From: Acinetobacter sp. ANC 4470
GTDB lineage: Bacteria; Pseudomonadota; Gammaproteobacteria; Pseudomonadales; Moraxellaceae
NCBI RefSeq assembly: GCF_002135335.1
Contig: NZ_NEGC01000003.1
Span: forward strand, 310,001 to 374,000
DNA: 64,000 nt
Direction: 5' to 3'
The translations under genes and the position numbers were made by a program. Numbering within the stretch: position 1 is the first letter of the stretch; each line of letters begins with the position of its first letter. Positions 8,225 to 17,362 of this stretch are shown one piece after another. The notes beneath the pieces were generated by a model. It did not search any database. It had not been told where the DNA came from and saw only the letters and a program-made list of their open reading frames with translations.

Positions 8225-9601
8225 TTAACCCTGCCACTGTAATTGTTCGCGCAAGCTAACCACTTCACCAATAATGGTTAGGGTTGGCGCTTGGATTTGA
8301 TGTTCTGACACTTTCGATGCAATATCCGCCAAAGTCCCCACCACAACTTTTTGTTCTGGTGTCGTACCTTTAGAAATAAGCGCAACAGGCATATTAGGAC
8401 GCTGACCATGTGCAATCAATTGCGCACATATTCTTTCTAAGCCCACCAAGCCCATATACAACACCAAGGTCTGATTTTCATAAACCAGCTCCTTCCAAGG
8501 CAACTCTGGTGAACCCTCTTTTAAGTGTCCTGTTAAAAATCGAACACTTTGCGCATAGTCACGGTGTGTTAAAGGAATACCTGCATAAGCTGAACAGCCC
8601 GATGCTGCAGTAATGCCTGGAACAACTTGAAAAGCCACACCCGCAGCAAACAGTTCTTGAATTTCTTCACCACCACGACCAAAAATAAATGGATCGCCAC
8701 CTTTCAGACGACAAACCCGCTTACCTTGTGCAGCATATTCAACTAATAAAGCATTGATGCCATCTTGAGGAACGCTATGATTTGAACGTGCTTTTCCAAC
8801 ATAGATTTTTTCTGCATCACGGCGGCATAATTCTAAAATCGCTGGAGAGACCAAACGATCATAAATAATCACATCCGCTTGCTGCATTAAGCGTAAAGCT
8901 TTGAGCGTGAGTAATTCAGGATCGCCCGGCCCTGCACCAACCAAATAGACTTCACCTTTCGGTGCTTTCCACTCAAGCAATGCTTGCTCAATTAATCGAT
9001 TCGCTTCAGCAATATTGTCGTTAAACACCTGTTCTTTGAGTGGACTGGCATACAAGTCTTCCCAAAAAATACGGCGTTCATCAGGGTTGATAATTTTTGC
9101 CTTAACCGTGGCGCGCCATTGTCCAGAAAAATCAGCCAACTTCCCCATACCATGTGGAATAGTCGCTTCAAGCTGAGTTCGAATCTGACGTGATAAAACA
9201 GGTGATGTGCCATTGGTCGCAATTGAAATCACTAAGGGTGAACGGTCAATAATTGCAGGAACCATAAAGCGACAATGCGGAGGATCATCCACACTATTCA
9301 CCAATATTTTTTCAGCTTCACAGACTTCAAAAACGTGGATATTTGTCGCTTTATCATTGGTTGCCGCAATGACTAAACGGTAATGACGTAACGGAATACC
9401 TAGACTAAAAGGTGCTTGAACATATTGCCCTTGGCTAGCGACCACAATCTCAAGTAAAGAACTTTCAATTTCAGGCGCAATCACATCAATGATTGCACCA
9501 GCTTTTGCCAGAAGGACTGCCTTACGGTACGCAATACGTCCACCACCGACAATCAGACAAGGTTGCTGTTGCAACTTTAAAGAGATTGGAAAAATATCCA
9601 C
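8225..9601 (-). CDS. cysG: siroheme synthase CysG (trifunctional)
   Basis: A 458-residue protein with two fused modules. The N-terminal module (about 1-210) has the NAD-binding VGGGRIAYRKAVLLAKAGA from residue 18 and the DDPPHCRFMVPA / GTSPVLSRQIR (131-141) segments of precorrin-2 dehydrogenase/sirohydrochlorin ferrochelatase. The C-terminal module (from about 217) has VGAGPGDPELLTLKALR, CRLKGGDPFIFGRGGEE and VVPGITAASG of uroporphyrinogen-III C-methyltransferase. Together they convert uroporphyrinogen III to siroheme, the cofactor of sulfite and nitrite reductases, which are not in this window. Length is typical of full-size CysG. Confidence 0.97.
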   Translation of the reverse strand: MDIFPISLKLQQQPCLIVGGGRIAYRKAVLLAKAGAIIDVIAPEIESSLLEIVVASQGQYVQAPFSLGIPLRHYRLVIAATNDKATNIHVFEVCEAEKILVNSVDDPPHCRFMVPAIIDRSPLVISIATNGTSPVLSRQIRTQLEATIPHGMGKLADFSGQWRATVKAKIINPDERRIFWEDLYASPLKEQVFNDNIAEANRLIEQALLEWKAPKGEVYLVGAGPGDPELLTLKALRLMQQADVIIYDRLVSPAILELCRRDAEKIYVGKARSNHSVPQDGINALLVEYAAQGKRVCRLKGGDPFIFGRGGEEIQELFAAGVAFQVVPGITAASGCSAYAGIPLTHRDYAQSVRFLTGHLKEGSPELPWKELVYENQTLVLYMGLVGLERICAQLIAHGQRPNMPVALISKGTTPEQKVVVGTLADIASKVSEHQIQAPTLTIIGEVVSLREQLQWQG

Positions 9602-9691
9602 AAACTACCTCAATATTTTAGATCTGATTGTCTTAAGCAATTTTCATGCACAAAATTGTGCTGCACATCAATTTATTCATTAATTCACAGA

Positions 9692-11035
<1,344 letters not shown>

Positions 11036-11082
11036 TTACAGCTGTGCCTTATTACAGCAAATTTAACTGAATTAAGCTAAAT

Positions 11083-11871
11083 TTAAGGTGATGGATAGTG
11101 CGGTAAACTTGGTAGATATTCAGCTTTAATCAGTTTAGTCAGCGCAGCATAAGGTAAGTTCAGTTCCGTCATCCCTTCTGCATAAGAAGCCAATTCATAT
11201 AAGGGATAAACAAAGACAAGACCATTGGCGCCATAATAAAAATTATCACTTAACTTTAACTGACCGCGTTCAATATTATGTTGATCCAACCACATGCTAT
11301 TAGCATCATATAACGCATTCAATACTTGCTGTTCTGCACCCTTGACCAAAATATCGGATAAAGCCAAACGCTTTTTGGTATTTAAATCAAAATTTACAAA
11401 TTCTTGATGATGCATTCCATGTGCTGCACCCGCCGAATAACTATAACTTTGAATGGCAAATGTCGCCTGATCATAGTATTGACTGACAAAACGCACATAG
11501 GTCGAACTTTGACTTAAGTTAGGTGCAGCTTCATCGGAGGTATTTATTTTCTGATTCGGTTCTGTAGAAAATGTAATCGGATCGGCTTTTTTTATTCGAG
11601 CGATAAAATAATCATCTATCCATTTAAAATTGGTGTTGACCGTTTGGATGTCATATTGAATACAACCTTCGGCATCACAAGCTTCAGGTTTGGTCAGTTT
11701 AACGGGCACCACTTTGGCTTGAATAGCGCTAATGCTATTTTCTTTATTTTGTTGTGGCTGTTTGGGAGTTTCAGCTTGTGTCTCGCTTTTAGGTTGACAT
11801 CCTGCAACTACTCCTCCGCCAATCACTATAGTACACGCCAATAGCCATGGTTTTAATAATGCTCGTGTCAT
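11083..11871 (-). CDS. DUF3298/RsiV-like lipoprotein
   Basis: A 262-residue predicted lipoprotein. A hydrophobic signal peptide ends in the lipobox VAGC with the acylated cysteine at C25, followed by a Gln/Pro-rich linker (about 27-50). The C-terminal half has the pattern of DUF3298 (RsiV-like) domains: YSYSAGAAHGMHHQEFVNFDL then TKKRLALSDILVKG. Such domains occur in anti-sigma factors and in envelope lysozyme-binding proteins, but no sigma factor gene is near and there is no cytoplasmic domain, so I do not propose an anti-sigma role. It is likely anchored in the outer membrane facing the periplasm. Confidence 0.75.
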   Translation of the reverse strand: MTRALLKPWLLACTIVIGGGVVAGCQPKSETQAETPKQPQQNKENSISAIQAKVVPVKLTKPEACDAEGCIQYDIQTVNTNFKWIDDYFIARIKKADPITFSTEPNQKINTSDEAAPNLSQSSTYVRFVSQYYDQATFAIQSYSYSAGAAHGMHHQEFVNFDLNTKKRLALSDILVKGAEQQVLNALYDANSMWLDQHNIERGQLKLSDNFYYGANGLVFVYPLYELASYAEGMTELNLPYAALTKLIKAEYLPSLPHYPSP

Positions 11872-12146
11872 TTTACAACTCTATATTTTCTTAAAATGAA
11901 TCATCCCACTATACAAACTCAAGCTGCCAGATAAAATTACAAAATGTAGCAATGACCAAAATCCCTTCAAAATACTGTTCAATTTCCGAGAACTGATATT
12001 TTTACGCACACAATTGAAGCAAATTCATTTTTATCAGGATAGGTTTGCATTCAAAGTAAGGTATTTGCAATTAATTGATCAAGTAAAAGGTATTTGACGA
12101 GTTTTGCGGTGAGGCGCACTGCGCCGCAAGATGCCTTTCTTGCGAA

Positions 12147-12164
12147 CTCAAAATATATTTTGAG
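12147..12164. repeat. dispersed palindrome, copy 1
   Basis: Perfect 18-base palindrome CTCAAAATATATTTTGAG. The same 18 bases recur at 34411-34428, also between genes. Confidence 0.6.
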
Positions 12165-12247
12165 GCTTCTCATTTGGGCTTATCCAAAGTAACAGATGAG
12201 CTCCAAATATTTGATTTAAAAATATAAGACTCCGTCGTGAATAACTA

Positions 12248-12279
12248 AAAAGCTAAGGAGTTAATTGTAAAACTCCTTA
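12248..12279 (-). terminator. probable terminator after lolA
   Basis: On the minus strand a nine-base stem (12271-12279 with 12254-12262, TAAGGAGTT/AACTCCTTA) is followed by AGCTTTTTAG. It lies about 45 bases past the lolA stop. Confidence 0.6.
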
Positions 12280-12322
12280 ACTGATCACTAACCCGAAGGT
12301 GGCTCTTTATAAAGGTTGAATA

Positions 12323-13021
12323 TTATTGATCAATAATATCGGTGCCCTTAGGTGGTGCAAAATTAAATGTTGATGCTGCAATTGAAGGGTTTAATTTCAC
12401 ATTATTGAAACGAACATAAGTCGTTTGTCCCAAAGAATCTTCTAGAATCATCAAACTTGGTGCTTTATTTACACCAAAACTAATGGTTAAACTTTGAAAT
12501 GCCCCATCACGATCCTTAGGGAGCAAGGTGTAATAAGTCTTGGTTTTATCGGGTTGAGTCACACGATATGACTGCATAATTTGATTGGTATTACCCGACA
12601 ACAACAACGCTGGCGTATTCGCCACTTGATCATCTAGACTTTGACGAACCGCTTGTTGTAAATCTGGGTCATAAATCCAAACTGTTTTACCTGAAGTCAC
12701 AATCGTTTGTTTTAATGGACTCGTGATTTCCCAAAAAAACTTCCCTGGACGGGCAACCTTCATGACACCTTTAAAGGTTTGATTCATGTGCTGGCCGGTC
12801 AAACCTTTTTTCTGAGGTACTTTACTCCCAGACGTGGCTTTGGTGGTTTGCTCAAAATTTGCAGACAAACTATGAATGCCGCCCAATTGTTTGACCAAAT
12901 TTGCTGTTGCTTGTTGCTCCGATGCTGCAACAGGCGCAGCAAAAACAGTAGTACTCATGAGCGGTGCAAGCGCTGCTGCACCGAATGTCATAGCACATAG
13001 GGTTTTACGAAGCATTTTCAT
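12323..13021 (-). CDS. lolA: outer-membrane lipoprotein carrier LolA
   Basis: A 232-residue periplasmic chaperone that accepts lipoproteins from LolCDE at the inner membrane and passes them to LolB. A signal peptide with cleavage after VFA (about residue 28) is followed by the LolA fold: LVKQLGGIHSLSANFEQTT near the mature N-terminus, GVMKVARPGKFFWEITSPLKQTIV (an incomplete barrel strand pair), then VWIYDPDLQQAV. Slightly longer than the E. coli protein because of a Lys/Gly-rich insertion around residues 65-80. It is flanked by terminators and appears monocistronic. Confidence 0.93.
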   Translation of the reverse strand: MKMLRKTLCAMTFGAAALAPLMSTTVFAAPVAASEQQATANLVKQLGGIHSLSANFEQTTKATSGSKVPQKKGLTGQHMNQTFKGVMKVARPGKFFWEITSPLKQTIVTSGKTVWIYDPDLQQAVRQSLDDQVANTPALLLSGNTNQIMQSYRVTQPDKTKTYYTLLPKDRDGAFQSLTISFGVNKAPSLMILEDSLGQTTYVRFNNVKLNPSIAASTFNFAPPKGTDIIDQ

Positions 13022-13182
13022 ATCATTACCTTTTTATTTGCTGTATCGCTATTTATTCAATGTCTCATCTTAAACCAATTTTTATCTCTAATAATTGAGA
13101 AAATAAGAAGTTTTGTATTGTTATTAATATTCAATGTAGTTTTTTCTACATCATGATGAAGAAAAATGAACATCAAATACAA

Positions 13183-13213
13183 AAAAACCTCTTCAAATAT
13201 GAGAGGCTTTTTT
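13183..13213 (-). terminator. terminator after the collagen-like autotransporter
   Basis: AACCTCT and GAGAGGCTT arms flanked by A- and T-runs, 25 bases past the stop at 13238. Confidence 0.75.
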
Positions 13214-13237
13214 ATTGAATGAGATTAATATATTTCA

Positions 13238-15091
13238 TTATTTCCATTGATAACCTACTGCAACACCTGCACCAAAATCACCCTCACTATTCGTTGTTGC
13301 CGCAGCTTTATAGACAAATTTATTACTTTCCGTTACACCACTAAAACCTATAGCAAACCCTTGTTTTCCTTCCCATGTACCTGCCCCCATACTCATCATA
13401 TTATAACCAGCATCAGTTGGTTGTGGTAAGGATGCGATTGCTATACTAGATGCAACGGCTGCATGCACATCATCTTTCAATTCATGCATATTACTGTTTA
13501 ATTCTTCAACACGACTATTGGTATATGCATTGGCTTGATTCAATGTATTGGCACTACGTTGGTCAATATAAGTTGCCGTATTATTAAGTACATCAAGATC
13601 AGCTTGACGCATTTGATCAACATTAACAGCATCGGTACCTTGCACACCAGCAGCTACATGAATAATTTGGCGTTCCGCACCTGTCGCTCCAACCGAAACC
13701 GTATTATCCCGATTTGAGGCAGAACCATTACCAAGCACCACGTTATTATTTGCCGCTGTAGTAACATTATTACCCACTACATAAGTATGATCACCACTGA
13801 CCGTATTATTATTACCCACCACTCCAGAATTTTGACCTATTATATTGTTATTTACACCCAACCCTATCGCCTGACCACCTGTTACATTAGTTCCTGCCCC
13901 AATTGCAATCGCATCCTGACCCGTTGCAGTCGGTTTAGGTGCGGTATTTAAGCGATTAGATTCAATCTCAATATATGGGTCATCTCCTATAGCACCTGTA
14001 TCACCTTTATCCCCCTTATCTCCTTTCACACCTTGAACACCTGTGACTCCAGTATCACCTTTCACGCCTTGTATACCTTGCTCACCTTGAGCGCCTGTTG
14101 CCCCAACTGCACCTGTAGCTCCAATATCGCCTTTTACGCCCTGTATACCTTGTTCACCTGTTGCTCCAGTGTCACCTTTTACGCCTTGTTCACCTTGAGC
14201 ACCTGTAGCTCCTTTCACACCCTGTATACCTTGTTCACCTATTGCTCCAGTATCGCCTTTTACGCCCTGTATACCTTGAGCACCTGTAGCTCCAATATCT
14301 CCTTTCACGCCTTGTATACCTTGTTCACCTTGAACACCTGTAGCTCCAGTATCACCTTTCACACCCTGTATACCTGTTGCCCCAGTATCGCCTTTTACGC
14401 CCTGTATACCTTGTTCACCTGTTACTCCAATATCGCCTTTCACGCCTTGCATACCTTGAGCACCCGTTGCTCCAATATCACCTTTTACGCCCTGTATACC
14501 TTGTTCACCTGTTGCTCCAATATCGCCTTTCACGCCTTTCACGCCTTGCATACCTTGAGCACCCGTTGCTCCAATATCACCTTTTACGCCCTGTATACCT
14601 TGTTCACCTGTTGCTCCAATATCGCCTTTCACGCCTTGCATACCTTGAACACCTGTTGCTCCAGTATCACCTTTCACGCCTTGTATACCTTGTTCACCTT
14701 GAGCACCTGTTGCTCCAGTATCACCTTTTACGCCCTGTATACCTTGTGGCCCTATGGCACCTTGATATCCTGAAGTGTGAGGTGGTTTAGGACCATGTCC
14801 ATAACCATTTCCATTTCCATGAGATTCATGCCCTTGTCCCTGACTGCCGCCATGAGAATCTCCCACAGTTGCCCAAACATTACTACCCATTGCTAACATA
14901 ATACTTAACAATAATAATTTCGGACTGAGTTTCGAATTTTGGATAAATTTCTTTCGCTTAATGGAAAAAGAATAAGAAATATGTTGTATCCCGCGCACCA
15001 TATGATCTTGGTCAAATTGATTCACATTTTTTTCTAAATCAACTATACGCCCCAGTGGTTTATTTAAGACTTTTGTGAATATTTTTTTCAT
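13238..15091 (-). CDS. trimeric autotransporter adhesin with collagen-like passenger
   Basis: I start at the ATG at 15091, preceded by AAAGGCAGACGG, for 617 residues; an upstream in-frame start lacks a site. A long basic N-terminal extension precedes the hydrophobic signal core and VWA (about residue 74), as in extended signal peptides of large secreted proteins. After a Gly/His-rich linker comes an uninterrupted Gly-X-Y region (about residues 111-368, some 86 triplets, mostly GIQ-GVK-GDT-GAT-G type). Then follow YadA-head style repeats (AIAIGAGTNVTGGQAIGLG), a neck (GTDAVNVDQMRQ), a coiled stalk and a C-terminal beta anchor ending GVAVGYQWK. It should be a trimeric outer-membrane adhesin whose stalk forms a collagen-type triple helix. 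Confidence 0.88.
   Translation of the reverse strand: MKKIFTKVLNKPLGRIVDLEKNVNQFDQDHMVRGIQHISYSFSIKRKKFIQNSKLSPKLLLLSIMLAMGSNVWATVGDSHGGSQGQGHESHGNGNGYGHGPKPPHTSGYQGAIGPQGIQGVKGDTGATGAQGEQGIQGVKGDTGATGVQGMQGVKGDIGATGEQGIQGVKGDIGATGAQGMQGVKGVKGDIGATGEQGIQGVKGDIGATGAQGMQGVKGDIGVTGEQGIQGVKGDTGATGIQGVKGDTGATGVQGEQGIQGVKGDIGATGAQGIQGVKGDTGAIGEQGIQGVKGATGAQGEQGVKGDTGATGEQGIQGVKGDIGATGAVGATGAQGEQGIQGVKGDTGVTGVQGVKGDKGDKGDTGAIGDDPYIEIESNRLNTAPKPTATGQDAIAIGAGTNVTGGQAIGLGVNNNIIGQNSGVVGNNNTVSGDHTYVVGNNVTTAANNNVVLGNGSASNRDNTVSVGATGAERQIIHVAAGVQGTDAVNVDQMRQADLDVLNNTATYIDQRSANTLNQANAYTNSRVEELNSNMHELKDDVHAAVASSIAIASLPQPTDAGYNMMSMGAGTWEGKQGFAIGFSGVTESNKFVYKAAATTNSEGDFGAGVAVGYQWK
13986..14761 (-). repeat. in-frame tandem collagen-like repeat tract
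   Basis: About 776 bases of imperfect nine-base Gly-X-Y units organised in higher-order blocks of roughly 27-45 bases (recurring CCTTGTTCACCTGTTGCTCC-type segments on the plus strand). Near-identical blocks, such as those around 14440-14470, 14540-14570 and 14630-14650, suggest recent duplication by slippage or recombination. Confidence 0.85.
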
Positions 15092-15277
15092 ATCCGTCTG
15101 CCTTTCTTTTAATTTTGTAATTTTTATTATGCTCCACAAAATGAGATACAAGTCTCAATAAAAACATATAAAGTGTTTAAATTTGCAACAAAAAATGTAT
15201 GAAAAACACACACAAAAATCACAAATAATTGATTTTATTTATTTTTTTAAATTAAGCACAATTAAAAAATAAAGACA

Positions 15278-15309
15278 TAAAAAAACCCGCAAAAATGCGG
15301 GCTTTTTTT
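15278..15309 (-). terminator. terminator after rpmA
   Basis: CCCGC (15286-15290) and GCGGG (15297-15301) stem flanked by A- and T-runs, typical ribosomal-operon terminator. Confidence 0.85.
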
Positions 15310-15322
15310 CAAAAATTAAAAC

Positions 15323-15580
15323 TTATACAGTTTCAACTTTTACGTAGCGACGGCCAAATTGACCTTTCACTTCGAATTTGATCACGCCATCAGCGGTAGC
15401 AAATAAAGTATGGTCACGGCCCATACCTACGTTTGCACCAGCGTGGAATTCTGTACCACGTTGACGAACGATAATGTTACCTGCAGTCACAGATTGACCA
15501 CCGAACATTTTAACACCTAACATTTTAGGGTTCGAGTCACGACCGTTACGTGTCGATCCACCAGCTTTTTTAGTAGCCAT
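15323..15580 (-). CDS. rpmA: 50S ribosomal protein L27
   Basis: An 85-residue basic protein beginning [20 protein letters not shown], the conserved flexible N-terminus that reaches the peptidyl-transferase centre, followed by [15 protein letters not shown]. Length and sequence are typical. It is cotranscribed with rplU 18 bases upstream. Confidence 0.98.
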   Translation of the reverse strand: MATKKAGGSTRNGRDSNPKMLGVKMFGGQSVTAGNIIVRQRGTEFHAGANVGMGRDHTLFATADGVIKFEVKGQFGRRYVKVETV

Positions 15581-15598
15581 GTTTCATAATCCTCGTAA

Positions 15599-15910
15599 TT
15601 AGCCTGAAATAGCAGTAATTTTCAACTCGGTAAACCATTGACGGTGACCTTGTTGTTTACGGTAATGTTTACGACGACGCATTTTAACAATACGAATTTT
15701 GTCGTGACGACCGTGGCTAACTACTTCAGCAGTTACTGTAGCGCCAGCAACAACTGGAGCACCAATTTGAATGCTTTCGCCGTTTACAACCATTAATACG
15801 TCATCAAACGTAATAGTTGCACCCGTTTCAGCTTTCAATAATTCTACTTTAAGGGTTTCACCCTCAACAACACGGTGTTGTTTACCACCGCTTTGGATTA
15901 CTGCGTACAT
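15599..15910 (-). CDS. rplU: 50S ribosomal protein L21
   Basis: The family start [14 protein letters not shown] is at the ATG at 15910, preceded by GGAGTAC, giving 103 residues; the longer open frame upstream to 16030 is non-coding leader. The protein has the usual basic C-terminal [15 protein letters not shown] segment that contacts 23S rRNA. It forms an operon with rpmA, divergent from ispB, the arrangement seen in E. coli. Confidence 0.98.
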   Translation of the reverse strand: MYAVIQSGGKQHRVVEGETLKVELLKAETGATITFDDVLMVVNGESIQIGAPVVAGATVTAEVVSHGRHDKIRIVKMRRRKHYRKQQGHRQWFTELKITAISG

Positions 15911-16350
15911 AATGTACTCCAAACATGCCCGTGTCGTCGTGTCGATAAAGGAATATATCGATCTTAATACGAGCGCCACTGGGGGATATCTAAGGGCAAA
16001 CATATTAAGTGATAATAAATCAAACGACAAGCCATTTTAGTGTTTTTTTGCGCCTCAGCAATGTTTATTTTATAAACGATTAAATCTCTAAAAAGAAATG
16101 ACTGTGACATCTAAAGCTTAGATTTTATAAAATGAAATAGATTTTTAAAATCAATTCGCTACTATATAGAATAGACTATGAACTGCCAGCCAAGTCACAT
16201 ATCTCAGGTTAGTTGTTAGAATGAGCGCTAAGACAAAATTATTTGCTTAGTCATGATTTAAGCATCTATATTAAGATCTTTGCTATATCACTAGATATAA
16301 TTGCTACACTATATAATAAGCAATTCAATTTTATAGAGGTTTCTCTTCAT
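15911..16350. promoter_or_regulatory. divergent promoter region rplU / ispB
   Basis: 440 bases without a gene, between the divergent rplU and ispB start codons. For ispB two TATAAT hexamers are present (16296-16301 and 16312-16317) with no good -35; the second sits 34 bases before the ATG. The rplU leader of over 100 bases could carry ribosomal autoregulation, which I cannot confirm. Confidence 0.45.
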
Positions 16351-17328
16351 ATGGCCATCGACTTTAAGCAAGATATTCTCGCTCCTGTTGCTTCAGACTT
16401 TGCTGCGATGGACACATTTATTAATGAAGGGATTACCTCAAAAGTCGCCTTAGTCATGGCAGTAAGTAAACACGTGGTTGAGGCAGGCGGTAAACGCATG
16501 CGTCCTATTATGTGCTTATTGGCAGCAAAAGCCTGTGGTGCGACCGATTTAGAACGTCAACGCAAATTAGCTGCCATTATCGAAATGCTGCACACCGCAA
16601 CACTGGTACATGATGATGTGGTCGATGAGTCGAGCTTGCGTCGTGGTCGCCCTACTGCCAATGCCACATGGAATAATCAAACAGCGGTTTTGGTTGGCGA
16701 CTTCTTAATTTCTCGTGCTTTCGATTTATTGGTCGATTTAAATGACATGACCTTATTAAAAGATTTTTCCACAGGAACCTGTGAAATTGCCGAAGGCGAA
16801 GTGCTACAACTTCAAGCACAACATCAACCTGAAACCACAGAACAGACTTACCTCGATATTATTCACGGTAAAACGTCACGTTTATTTGAGTTGGCAACTG
16901 AAGGTGCAGCTATTTTAGCAGGGACGCCTGAGTACCGTGAACCACTGCGAACCTTTGCCGGTCATTTTGGCAATGCCTTCCAAATTATTGATGACATCCT
17001 AGATTACACTTCTGATGCTGAAACCTTAGGCAAAAATATTGGTGATGATTTAATGGAAGGTAAACCCACTTTACCCTTAATCTCAGCATTACAGAAAACT
17101 ACAGATCAAGAACATGAGATCGTACGCTTAAGTATTGCAACAGGTGGTACAGCTCAGCTCGACCGCGTGATTGAAATTGTGCAAAATTGTGGCGCACTCG
17201 ATTATTGCCGCCAACGTGCCACTGAAGAAACTCAAGCTGCGCTACAAGCCTTAGATGCGCTACCAGAGAGCGAATATCGTCAAGCACTGATTAACCTGAC
17301 TCAACTTGCATTAAACCGAATCCAATAA
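16351..17328 (+). CDS. ispB: octaprenyl diphosphate synthase (polyprenyl synthetase) IspB
   Basis: I choose the ATG at 16351 (MAIDFKQDIL, with GAGG upstream) for 325 residues; the open frame upstream is leader. It is an all-helical trans-prenyltransferase with both aspartate-rich Mg-binding motifs, DDVVD (88-92) after TLVHDD and DDILD (214-218) in FQIIDDILDY, plus GGKRMRP (46-52). It condenses isopentenyl diphosphate with farnesyl diphosphate to build the ubiquinone side chain. The long-chain type is inferred from its position next to rplU-rpmA as in E. coli; chain length (C40 or C45) is not fixed by sequence. ispA, which makes its primer, is at 50.3 kb. Confidence 0.93.
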   Translation: MAIDFKQDILAPVASDFAAMDTFINEGITSKVALVMAVSKHVVEAGGKRMRPIMCLLAAKACGATDLERQRKLAAIIEMLHTATLVHDDVVDESSLRRGRPTANATWNNQTAVLVGDFLISRAFDLLVDLNDMTLLKDFSTGTCEIAEGEVLQLQAQHQPETTEQTYLDIIHGKTSRLFELATEGAAILAGTPEYREPLRTFAGHFGNAFQIIDDILDYTSDAETLGKNIGDDLMEGKPTLPLISALQKTTDQEHEIVRLSIATGGTAQLDRVIEIVQNCGALDYCRQRATEETQAALQALDALPESEYRQALINLTQLALNRIQ

Positions 17329-17362
17329 TGGATTCCAAAAAGAATAGATTTAACCCTCGCCT

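Larger units (their letters stand above)
11872..12322. other. intergenic region with structured GC-rich element and 18-bp palindrome
   Basis: No gene seen. The stretch at about 12103-12127 is unusually GC-rich for its surroundings (GCGGTGAGGCGCACTGCGCC) and can fold through TTGCGG/CCGCAA arms. It is followed at 12147-12164 by the palindrome listed separately, and by a terminator for lolA. The composition suggests a dispersed intergenic repeat. Confidence 0.5.

Noticed and set aside
13986..14761. Repeat tract considered as a CRISPR array
   Set aside because: Units are short, contiguous, in a coding frame and lack unique spacers.
14033..14773. Long plus-strand frame in the collagen-repeat region
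   Set aside because: It is the complement of a periodic Gly-X-Y coding tract; low-complexity composition, no ribosome binding site, lies wholly inside a real gene.
15911..16030. N-terminal extension of the rplU frame
   Set aside because: L21 starts at MYAVIQSGG; the extra 40 residues are leader.
16243..16350. N-terminal extension of the ispB frame
   Set aside because: The family start with a GAGG site is at 16351; the extension lacks homology and spans the promoter region.
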